Shown piece after piece: positions 1 through 7,293 of a DNA stretch of 40,074 nucleotides. The DNA lies in contig DDYY01000005.1 in the NCBI GenBank assembly GCA_002346225.1, positions 1 through 40,074 of the forward strand, in the 5' to 3' direction. The notes under the pieces were generated by a model. The model was given only the letters and a program-made list of their open reading frames with translations. It was not told the origin of the DNA and did not search any database. Made by a program: the position numbers and the translations under genes. Source of the stretch: Bacteroidetes bacterium UBA3022. GTDB taxonomy: Bacteria; Bacteroidota; Bacteroidia; Chitinophagales; BACL12. Positions within the stretch are counted from its first letter, which is position 1; every line of letters starts with the position of its first letter.

Positions 1-2
1 CG

Positions 3-2180
3 GGAATGGACAACTGGGTTGTTGATGGTTATTGGGGAATAACAGATGAATACGCCTATGAAGGGGCTTTTTCACTCACAGATAGTCCGTTTGATCCAAC
101 CTATATTGCCGGAGAAGTGCAAACGGTCACCATGGCTTCTGGTCTTGACCTTTCTGCAGCCCTGGATGCCAACGTTACTTTTTATGCCTTGATAGACCTG
201 GAGGAAGGCTTCGATTATATGTACCTGGACGCATCTCCCAACGGTGGGACCGACTGGATCAATATTGCCATCTTCAACGGAGAGGACATGCTGGATGAAT
301 GGATGTTTTTTGATTTTGCCTTAGGAGCAGTGGTTGGTAGCGATGATGTAAAATTGCGTTTTCGTTTCGTACCTGATTTCTTCGTGGAATTCGATGGAAT
401 GTACATTGACAATTTTGTAATTACCTCTTTTGAAACGGACGCATCACCACCTTTAATCATTCACGACCCGCTTCCGTTATATGAAGGAGCGCTGGGCGCC
501 AACACATTGACTGCTACCTTACTGGATGCAAGTGGTATCAGCAGCACCGAACTTTGGTACAGTGCTGATGGGGGAAGTTTTTCAAGTGTTTCCGGAACAG
601 CAGCAGGAGGGGATGAATATACTTATACAGTGCCGGCACTATCGCCCGGAACATGGGTTGATTATTATTTCACAGCTACAGATGACTACGATATACCCAA
701 CACCACCGGCTCAGATACTTTTTCATATATCGCGGGTAATTATATCGGCTACGATAATGCGGAGATTGATTTTGTGCAGGATGTGGGGGATGCCTCTGCC
801 TCAGGCTATGAATATGCAGCGGTGCGCATCACGCTGGATAGTTTCACGACAGTGGTCAGCGCGGTCATTCAGAATTATACAGACTTTTCCCGTCCCAATG
901 ATTCCATCGAAGTCCATATTTGGGCAGATGATGCAGGACTCCCGGGGGATGATTTAATCACACCTTTCAAAGTGTTTCCGGAGGCTTCCCTCGAATTTCC
1001 CAATAAAGGAACCCGTATTGATTTGCGGCCCTATGCCGATGAGCTGGAAGGACTTATTGGCGATATATATGTAGGCTATGGTACACCCGATGGAACAGCA
1101 TGGGTTTCCCAAACGACTCCCGGTATCGCCGACAGAACGCTGGTTTATTTTGGCGCAGGATGGTTTGAACTGTCTGATGACTACCATTTCCGCGTGGTAA
1201 CAGGATCGTATTCCGGCGCTCCAACTGCTAATTTCACCTTCGATGCTTCCGGTGACCCGGTAGTAACCTTCACCGATTTAACCGAAGGATTCCCGGATGC
1301 ATGGACATGGGAATTTGGAGACGGCGCAACCAGCACTATTCAAAACCCTGTGCATACCTATACTACCAATGGGGTCTATACAGTTTGTCTGACTGCCGAA
1401 AATGCACTGGGCAGTAGCACCTCATGCCAGGATGTAGCGATTGCAAGCTTCTCGCCACCTGCCGCAGACTTCAGCTTTGATGATAGCGCTGACCCACTCA
1501 TTGCATTCACGGATTTATCTACCAATTCTCCTGACTCATGGTCATGGACATTCGGTGACGGAGGCAGCAGTAGTCTTCCCAATCCAACCCACAACTACGC
1601 CACCAACGGCACTTTCGAAGTATGTTTGATAGCAGGTAATCCGGCAGGGACAGATGAGGTTTGTAAGAATGTTACCGTGGAAGGCAACCTGGTTGCACCG
1701 GAAGCTGACTATGCGTATAGCTCTGTCGGACTGGCTGTCAACTTCACAGACCTTTCCACCAATTCACCAACTTTCTGGGGTTGGACATTCGGTGATGGTA
1801 CGACCAGTCTGGAACAAAATCCGGCGCATACCTATGCATCTGCCGGTAGCTATGAAGTATGTATGACTGCAGGTAATCTGGCAGGCACAGATGAAGTCTG
1901 CAAACAAGTAATGCTGGCCACCAATATACTGGAGTTGGCAGCAGCAGGTGTTACGGTGCATCCGAATCCTGCCCAGGCTTATCTGATGGTGACTACCTAC
2001 AACTGGAGTGCAGGAACACAACTGCAATTACTCGACATGAGGGGTGCTATAGTGCTGGAAAGGATAATGGAAGATCAGCAGTTGCAATTGGATATCTCTG
2101 CATTGCCATCGGGCTTATATCAATTGATCCTGATGAATGATTATAAAATAGCAACAGGAGGAATCGCGATAGAGAAATAG
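3..2180 (+). CDS. Secreted PKD-repeat protein with T9SS type A sorting domain (5' partial)
   Basis: The reading frame is open to the left edge, so the N-terminus and signal peptide are outside the window; the first ATG at base 6 need not be the true start. The visible N-terminal third is beta-rich and resembles a MAM/jelly-roll segment of bacteroidete extracellular peptidases and adhesins. Three PKD domains follow at roughly residues 404-481, 486-560 and 565-640, each with the typical W-x-W-x-FGDG core and a HTY or HNY strand. The last 80 residues look like a T9SS type A sorting domain: a HPNPAQ motif, then LQLLDMRG and LPSGLYQL. The protein is therefore probably exported by the Sec and type IX systems and anchored or released at the surface. 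No catalytic domain is visible in the portion present, so the enzymatic role, if any, lies upstream. A strong hairpin terminator follows the stop. Confidence 0.88.
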   Translation, partial: GMDNWVVDGYWGITDEYAYEGAFSLTDSPFDPTYIAGEVQTVTMASGLDLSAALDANVTFYALIDLEEGFDYMYLDASPNGGTDWINIAIFNGEDMLDEWMFFDFALGAVVGSDDVKLRFRFVPDFFVEFDGMYIDNFVITSFETDASPPLIIHDPLPLYEGALGANTLTATLLDASGISSTELWYSADGGSFSSVSGTAAGGDEYTYTVPALSPGTWVDYYFTATDDYDIPNTTGSDTFSYIAGNYIGYDNAEIDFVQDVGDASASGYEYAAVRITLDSFTTVVSAVIQNYTDFSRPNDSIEVHIWADDAGLPGDDLITPFKVFPEASLEFPNKGTRIDLRPYADELEGLIGDIYVGYGTPDGTAWVSQTTPGIADRTLVYFGAGWFELSDDYHFRVVTGSYSGAPTANFTFDASGDPVVTFTDLTEGFPDAWTWEFGDGATSTIQNPVHTYTTNGVYTVCLTAENALGSSTSCQDVAIASFSPPAADFSFDDSADPLIAFTDLSTNSPDSWSWTFGDGGSSSLPNPTHNYATNGTFEVCLIAGNPAGTDEVCKNVTVEGNLVAPEADYAYSSVGLAVNFTDLSTNSPTFWGWTFGDGTTSLEQNPAHTYASAGSYEVCMTAGNLAGTDEVCKQVMLATNILELAAAGVTVHPNPAQAYLMVTTYNWSAGTQLQLLDMRGAIVLERIMEDQQLQLDISALPSGLYQLILMNDYKIATGGIAIEK

Positions 2181-2210
2181 ACAGCAGGCACAAATTTTGT
2201 TAGTAAATCC

Positions 2211-2239
2211 AATAAAGCCTCCTTCGAGGCTTTATTTTT
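2211..2239 (+). terminator. Rho-independent terminator after the PKD protein
   Basis: AATAAAGCCTC (2211-2221) pairs perfectly with GAGGCTTTATT (2226-2236) around the loop CTTC, giving an 11-bp stem followed by TTT. It lies 30 bases after the PKD gene stop and 20 bases before the next start codon. Confidence 0.8.
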
Positions 2240-2240
2240 G
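2233..2240 (+). promoter_or_regulatory. Possible Bacteroidota -7 promoter element (TATTTTTG)
   Basis: TATTTTTG fits the TAnnTTTG consensus used by the Bacteroidota housekeeping sigma factor and lies 19 bases before the ATG at 2260. It is built from the right arm and T-tract of the preceding terminator. No TTG -33 element is present at the expected distance, so this is tentative. Confidence 0.4.
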
Positions 2241-2259
2241 CAACTTTAAAAACAACCAA

Positions 2260-2700
2260 ATGAAAAGATTTATTCTGACAATCGTTTGTGTCGTGGCACT
2301 GACGTTACCCTCTTTTGCACAGCAGGATGGCCTGGGAATCGGACTCGTATTTGGATACCCGTCTACAGGTATTTCAGCGAAAGTATTTACAGGCAGCAAT
2401 GCTTTCGACGCAGCAGCCACCTGGTCGCTCGACGATGAAAATGGATACTTGCTGGCTTGGGCAGATTACCTCGCTCACAATTACTCCCTTTCTTCCAGCT
2501 TACCCTGGTACGTGGGTATAGGTGGCTTTATTGGATTGGGTAATACCCTGGGGATAGGAGCAAGAGTGCCTGTAGGTATTACCTACCTGTTCGACGGTCC
2601 CTTTGATATTTTTGTGGAAATTGCGCCACGACTTGAGGTGCTTCCGGACCTGGATTTTGGCATTGGTGGTGGCTTCGGTTTCCGCTATTACATCCGCTAG
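2260..2700 (+). CDS. Small outer-membrane beta-barrel protein
   Basis: A 146-residue product with a clear signal peptide (MKRFILTIVCVVALTLPSFA, cleavage before or after QQ). The mature part consists of short alternating Gly- and aromatic-rich strands ending in FGFRYYIR, a typical C-terminal strand recognised by the barrel assembly machinery. This suggests a small outer-membrane barrel of about eight strands. The ATG at 2260 is preferred over an in-frame ATG-like start at 2197, because the upstream 21 codons run through the terminator hairpin and would precede the signal peptide. The stop overlaps the stop of the convergent DUF1684 gene. Function is unknown; membership in a specific family was not established. 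Confidence 0.75.
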   Translation: MKRFILTIVCVVALTLPSFAQQDGLGIGLVFGYPSTGISAKVFTGSNAFDAAATWSLDDENGYLLAWADYLAHNYSLSSSLPWYVGIGGFIGLGNTLGIGARVPVGITYLFDGPFDIFVEIAPRLEVLPDLDFGIGGGFGFRYYIR

Positions 2701-3341
2701 TGCTGGTCGGTATCTTCCGCTGAGACATACATTTTTTCGCCTGCTTCAATATAAACCGGCAGGTAGTTTTCTATGGGCGGAACAGGACAGGAATACCCGT
2801 TTGCATAGGCGCAATAGGGATTGTAGCAGCTGTTGAAATCAATGGTCAACCGGTCTTCTACTATATCGGCTTGCTTAAGATCGATGTACCTGCCACCTCC
2901 GTAAGTAGTGAGGTTGTTGGTGAAATCATTGAAGGGAATGAAAAGATAGTCGGCATAGGCTTCCATTTTCCGCAGCCGCAGACTTTGGTAGACCTGCAAT
3001 TGCAGAACGGTATCCTGAATAGGGAAACGGGCAATGCCATACACCACGTACTGTTTGCGTTTCCCACTGCTGGTAGGCATTTCGATGATGCTGGTATCGT
3101 TGACATATTCGAAGGTGGCCTCTACAATGTAATTAGTGTCGGGCTCGAAAAAGCGCAGCCCCAATATACCGGCGCTGTCTAATGGACTGTTTTCATCTGT
3201 TAGAAATGCGCTGATATAATTGGCTCGCTTTTCCAGAATGACATCCATTTGGGTTTGCGCTGAAAGACCGTAGGTGGCTGGAAATAAAATTAGCAAACAG
3301 CAAAAAATGGTATGTTTTATGTAGTTAAGGGACGTTAACAT
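2697..3341 (-). CDS. DUF1684 family protein
   Basis: A 214-residue protein with an N-terminal signal peptide (hydrophobic stretch at residues 9-28, cleavage near LSAQ). The C-terminal half carries the DUF1684 signature: YGGGRYIDL, then DFNSCYNPYCAY, then SCPVPPIENYLPV and an AGEK motif. The Asn, Cys and Pro residues of this block are the conserved core of the family, whose biochemical activity is not established. It is probably exported to the periplasm or envelope. It is convergent with the small barrel gene, sharing the palindrome CTAG as both stop codons, and divergent from the LolA-like gene at 3411, with a perfect inverted repeat right before its ATG. Confidence 0.85.
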   Translation of the reverse strand: MLTSLNYIKHTIFCCLLILFPATYGLSAQTQMDVILEKRANYISAFLTDENSPLDSAGILGLRFFEPDTNYIVEATFEYVNDTSIIEMPTSSGKRKQYVVYGIARFPIQDTVLQLQVYQSLRLRKMEAYADYLFIPFNDFTNNLTTYGGGRYIDLKQADIVEDRLTIDFNSCYNPYCAYANGYSCPVPPIENYLPVYIEAGEKMYVSAEDTDQH

Positions 3342-3342
3342 A

Positions 3343-3357
3343 TTCTAAAATTTAGAA
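3343..3357. promoter_or_regulatory. Inverted repeat, possible operator between divergent genes
   Basis: TTCTAAA (3343-3349) and TTTAGAA (3351-3357) form a perfect 7-bp inverted repeat with a single central base. It starts one base upstream of the DUF1684 start codon, within the 69-base divergent intergenic region. A bound repressor there would block initiation of the minus-strand gene. No regulator is identified, and AT-rich palindromes of this size occur by chance. Confidence 0.35.
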
Positions 3358-3410
3358 GCCTAAGACTGTAATGATATATCTTTAGGCATCAAAACACAAA
3401 AAAACAAACA

Positions 3411-4121
3411 ATGAAGAAATTTGGAATTATTCTATGGATGGCAGTTTTTGCTTTTGCCGGAACTGTGCAGGCACAAGACCTTGACAAGGTTTTGAAAAAT
3501 CACTTCGAAGCCATTGGACAAGATAAGGTGTTGAAAACCAAAGGCATCAAAATGGAAGGAAGCATCAATCAGATGGGAATGGAAATTCCTTTCAAAGCCA
3601 TGCAGGTTCGCCCCGACAAAATGCGCACTGAAGGTACTTTTCAGGGAATGACATTCATTCAGGTATATAATGGAGAAAAAGGTTGGACCATCAATCCGTT
3701 TACCGGTTCTTCAGAACCTCAGCCAATGGGACCAGACGAATTGAAAAGCATGAAACAACAATCCGATATGGATGGCATGCTCTGGAACTGGAAAGACAAA
3801 GGTTACAAAGTGGAATTGGTAGGAAAAGAAGATGTAGAAGGCACTCCTTGCTATAATCTTCAGGTTATCACCGATGAGAATGATATTTTCAATTACTATA
3901 TCGATGCAGACTCTTACATGGTATTGAAAGTCGCTTCTGCAGTAGTAGTACAAGGCAATGTGAGTGAATCAGAAACTTACATGAGCAACTACATGCAGGT
4001 TGGCGGTATGGCATTCCCCGGAACAATTGAAACAAAAAGCAATGGTCAGACAGTAATGACTATGAGCTTCAGCAACGTAGAAGTAGATCCTGCAATGGAT
4101 GCTGCGTTGTTCGAAATGTAA
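3411..4121 (+). CDS. Outer membrane lipoprotein-sorting (LolA-like) protein
   Basis: A 236-residue protein with a signal peptide (MKKFGIILWMAVFAFAGTVQ, cleavage near AQA). The mature part starts DLDKVLKNHFEAIGQDKVLK and continues with repeated beta strands such as MEGSINQMGMEIPF, FIQVYNGEKGW and EDVEGTPCYNLQV, the pattern of LolA/LolB-like half-barrels that bacteroidete annotations call outer membrane lipoprotein-sorting protein. The likely location is the periplasm, where it may bind a lipid or lipoprotein acyl chain; true LolA activity is not shown. Met content is high. Only 31 bases separate it from the BNR-repeat gene downstream, so the two may be cotranscribed. A near-match to the promoter element (TATCTTTA) lies about 40 bases upstream of the start. 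Confidence 0.75.
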   Translation: MKKFGIILWMAVFAFAGTVQAQDLDKVLKNHFEAIGQDKVLKTKGIKMEGSINQMGMEIPFKAMQVRPDKMRTEGTFQGMTFIQVYNGEKGWTINPFTGSSEPQPMGPDELKSMKQQSDMDGMLWNWKDKGYKVELVGKEDVEGTPCYNLQVITDENDIFNYYIDADSYMVLKVASAVVVQGNVSESETYMSNYMQVGGMAFPGTIETKSNGQTVMTMSFSNVEVDPAMDAALFEM

Positions 4122-4152
4122 TCCGGTTTTTTCATCTTACAACTCAATCTCT

Positions 4153-7100
4153 ATGCTACGTAAAAGTATAGCCTGGATAATTGTGTGCTTACCTTTCTGG
4201 GTCAGCGCACAATCCACGGTTACAGAATCGACATTCGGTGCTATGGAAGGCCGACATATAGGACCTGCCAGAACCAGCGGCAGAATTGCGGCCATTGACG
4301 CCCTGCAATCAGATCACAATGTGGTTTGGGTAGGTGCCGCCGGCGGTGGTGTGTGGAAATCCATCAACCAGGGAACCACGTTCAAACAGGTATTTGACGA
4401 CTACGGACAAAACATCGGAGCCATTTGCATCGACCAGAAGCACCCCGATACCGTTTGGGTGGGCACCGGTGAACCCTGGACCCGCAACAGCACCGGAATC
4501 GGAACCGGGCTATACCGCACCACCGACGGGGGTAAGAGCTGGAAACTGATGGGACTGGAAAAGTCAGAGCGCATAGCAAGAATCGTAATCGATCCGCGCA
4601 ACAGCGACCGTGTGTATGTAGCAGTGCTGGGCGCTCTATGGGGCGACAGTGAGGAAAGAGGACTGTATATAACAGAAGATGGAGGAACCACATGGGAGCG
4701 CAAATTATACAACAATCCTTCTACAGGCTGCGTCGATATTATCATTGATCCCCGCAATCCCGATCATCTGCTTGCTGCTACCTGGGATTTCAGGCGCACC
4801 GCTTACGACTTCCGTTCCGGCGGACCTGGAAGTGGGTTATATACTTCCCGGGATGCAGGTGCAACCTGGGAGCCGGTAAAAGAGGGACTCCCCGAAGGAA
4901 CACTAGGCAGGATAGCCCTGAGTGCTTCCCCGGTAGCCCCTTATTACTTGTATGCTTTGGTGGAGAGTGATAAATCTGCCCTGTACAGATCTTCTGATGC
5001 TGGAGGAAGCTGGGAGATACAAAGCAAACAACTGGCAATGGGTGAGCGGCCGTTTTACTTCAGCAACATTGTGGCGGACCCGGTGGATAGCAACAGGGCA
5101 TATAAACCCGGTTTTATAACCCTTGCCAGCACAGATGCAGGAGCTACGTTTTCCTCCATCACTGTGGAAGGCGGCTCCTACCATCCCGATCATCACGCCT
5201 TGTGGATCAGTCCTATAGATAACCGCCTGATGTATGTAGGTACCGATGGTGGTGTTTATGTTACAGTGGACCGAGGCAACACCTGGAGGCATATACAGAA
5301 CCTGCCTGTAGCCCAGTTTTATGAGGTTTCCTACGACATGAATACCCCTTATAACGTGTACGGCGGTTTGCAGGACAATGGCTCCTGGAAAGCACCTGCT
5401 TACACTTCCGGGGCCATACAAAATGCCGACTGGGAAACAGTGGGATATGGTGATGGCTTTCATTGCTACCCCGACAGGGAAGATGCCGAGCTGGTTTACT
5501 GGCAATACCAGGGTGGACGAATCTACCGAACCAATACCAGCACCGGTGATTCCAAATTCATCAGTCCTTTCCGCGATGAAACCTCGGGAGATCTGAGGTA
5601 CAACTGGAATGCCCCTTTCATCTTCAGCAAAAAAAGCAATACCATTTACGTGGGGTCGCAGTACCTGCATCGCAGTACTGACAGGGGGAACACCTGGGAG
5701 CGCATTTCGCCCGACTTGACCACCAATAATCCCATGCGACAAAAGCAGGAGGAGAGTGGTGGACTTACGCCGGATAATAGTACAGCAGAAAACAACACCA
5801 CCATTATTTCCATTGCGGAATCTCCGCTGGATAAAAATGTTATTTGGGTGGGTACCGACGACGGCTACCTCCAATTGACGGTAGACGGAGGTAAGAACTG
5901 GACCTTGATGAATCCGCGTATTCCCGGTATGCCTGCAGGCGCTTTTATATCGCATATAGATGCCGATAATTTTAGCAGGGGAGCAGCCTATGTTGCAGTG
6001 GATGCACATCGTAATGGCGATATGGGCACCTACGTGTATGCGACAAAAGACTTTGGTGCCACATGGGCCAATATTGCCAATGAAGAACTGAAAGGATACT
6101 TCTATGTCATCAAGCAGGACCTGGTGAACAAGAATCTGCTCTTCGTAGGTTCAGAAATGGGTCTGTTTATCAGCATTGATGGCGGAGCCAGTTGGGTAAG
6201 GTTCACAGGGAAAGTGCCGCAAGTGGCAGTCCACGACTTGCAGATTCACCCACGAGAGCATGATTTAATCCTGGCCACGCATGGAAGGGGTATCATTATT
6301 ATCGATGATATCACACCGTTGAGAAGTCTCAGCAATGAACTCCTGGAGGAGGAACTGGCATTTTTACCATCACGCCCTTATCATTTCCCCGCTCTTGGCA
6401 TAGCGCAGGATTTTCCCGGTGACCAGGAGTTTGTAGGTCGCAGCCGCACGAACGCCCCTGTTATCTATTACTACATGAGCAAGCGCCACGTTTTTGGCGA
6501 TATGTACATGGAGTTATACGACGCAGATGGCAATATGCTGAAAGAGCTACCTGCCGGTAAAAGAAAAGGGTTGAATAAGGTGGTGTTGAATACCAACATG
6601 AAACCTCCCAGAGTGCCTGTTTCTGTCAATCCTGCTTTTGGTGCCGCCTTCGGTCCCAGTCTGGATGCCGGAACATACACCGTCAAAATTGTGAAGGGAG
6701 ATACTTCCTTTAGCACCACCATCGAACTGAATGAAAATCCGCAATTCGGCTACACTGCCGCCGAACGGAAAGCCCGAAAAGAGGTGATTCTGAGGGCGTA
6801 TAATATGCTGGAAGAGCTGGCATTTATCGATGAGCGCATCAACAGCATAGGCGAGCAGGCATTGCAGCTTTCGGAGCAAATTAGCAACAGTAAAATGAAG
6901 GCGGATGCTACAGAGTTGTATTACCTCATGGATGGCCTGCACAAAGAAGTAGTTGCTACCCAGGCGGGTGAAGGCGCTATTGTGGGTCAGGTAAGACTCC
7001 GGGAAAAAATTGTGGAGATCTATAGCACTGTTAGCGGTTACGAGGGGCCTCCGAATGCAGCTCAAAAAGTGGCGCTGGATGTATATGCTACAGAAATGGA

Positions 7101-7227
7101 AGCCATAGAAAACAAACTCCAGCTTATGGTGGAAAGCCGCGTTAAACCTATGAATGCTTATTGTGAGAAGAAAAAATTGCCGGTAATCACTATACCGACA
7201 AGAGAATCTTTCTTTGGGGAGAACTAA
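4153..7227 (+). CDS. Large secreted BNR/Asp-box beta-propeller protein (sortilin/VPS10-like, 'glycosyl hydrolase')
   Basis: A 1024-residue protein starting at the ATG at 4153, which opens a signal peptide (MLRKSIAWIIVCLPFWVSAQ). An in-frame start at 4099 would overlap the preceding gene and bury the signal peptide. At least nine Asp-box motifs of the form S/T-x-D-x-G-x-x-W are visible, for example TDGGKSWKL, EDGGTTWER, SDAGGSWEI, VDRGNTWRH, VDGGKNWTL and IDGGASWVR. These mark two stacked beta-propellers as in sortilin/VPS10 proteins. A beta-sandwich-like region and a helical tail (about residues 850-1020) follow. Bacteroidota genomes carry such proteins as glycosyl hydrolases, but no catalytic residues could be assigned, so binding is as likely as catalysis. 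It probably acts in the periplasm or at the surface. A strong bidirectional terminator follows. Confidence 0.85.
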   Translation: MLRKSIAWIIVCLPFWVSAQSTVTESTFGAMEGRHIGPARTSGRIAAIDALQSDHNVVWVGAAGGGVWKSINQGTTFKQVFDDYGQNIGAICIDQKHPDTVWVGTGEPWTRNSTGIGTGLYRTTDGGKSWKLMGLEKSERIARIVIDPRNSDRVYVAVLGALWGDSEERGLYITEDGGTTWERKLYNNPSTGCVDIIIDPRNPDHLLAATWDFRRTAYDFRSGGPGSGLYTSRDAGATWEPVKEGLPEGTLGRIALSASPVAPYYLYALVESDKSALYRSSDAGGSWEIQSKQLAMGERPFYFSNIVADPVDSNRAYKPGFITLASTDAGATFSSITVEGGSYHPDHHALWISPIDNRLMYVGTDGGVYVTVDRGNTWRHIQNLPVAQFYEVSYDMNTPYNVYGGLQDNGSWKAPAYTSGAIQNADWETVGYGDGFHCYPDREDAELVYWQYQGGRIYRTNTSTGDSKFISPFRDETSGDLRYNWNAPFIFSKKSNTIYVGSQYLHRSTDRGNTWERISPDLTTNNPMRQKQEESGGLTPDNSTAENNTTIISIAESPLDKNVIWVGTDDGYLQLTVDGGKNWTLMNPRIPGMPAGAFISHIDADNFSRGAAYVAVDAHRNGDMGTYVYATKDFGATWANIANEELKGYFYVIKQDLVNKNLLFVGSEMGLFISIDGGASWVRFTGKVPQVAVHDLQIHPREHDLILATHGRGIIIIDDITPLRSLSNELLEEELAFLPSRPYHFPALGIAQDFPGDQEFVGRSRTNAPVIYYYMSKRHVFGDMYMELYDADGNMLKELPAGKRKGLNKVVLNTNMKPPRVPVSVNPAFGAAFGPSLDAGTYTVKIVKGDTSFSTTIELNENPQFGYTAAERKARKEVILRAYNMLEELAFIDERINSIGEQALQLSEQISNSKMKADATELYYLMDGLHKEVVATQAGEGAIVGQVRLREKIVEIYSTVSGYEGPPNAAQKVALDVYATEMEAIENKLQLMVESRVKPMNAYCEKKKLPVITIPTRESFFGEN

Positions 7228-7244
7228 GGTCATCCCGGAAATAA

Positions 7245-7279
7245 AAACGACCGGAGTAGCAAGGCTATTCCGGTCGTTT
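7245..7279. terminator. Bidirectional terminator between convergent genes
   Basis: The left arm 7245-7260 pairs with 7264-7279 over 16 positions (one G-T wobble) around a 3-base loop AAG. A-rich sequence precedes the left arm and T-rich sequence ends the right arm, so it can terminate transcription from both the BNR gene and the TonB receptor gene. Confidence 0.85.
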
Positions 7280-7293
7280 CATTTAAAGGATTA

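Noticed and set aside
1254..1900. Repeated blocks in the DNA of the PKD protein
   Set aside because: They are the coding repeats of three PKD domains in one gene, not a mobile element or CRISPR array.
4903..6009. 368-codon open frame on the minus strand
   Set aside because: It is fully antisense to the BNR-repeat gene, which has signal peptide, nine Asp-boxes and a consistent start; the antisense product has no recognisable domain and is Cys/His-biased.
6547..7233. 228-codon open frame on the minus strand
   Set aside because: Antisense to the 3' part of the BNR-repeat gene and passing into the terminator side; no motif or conserved composition.
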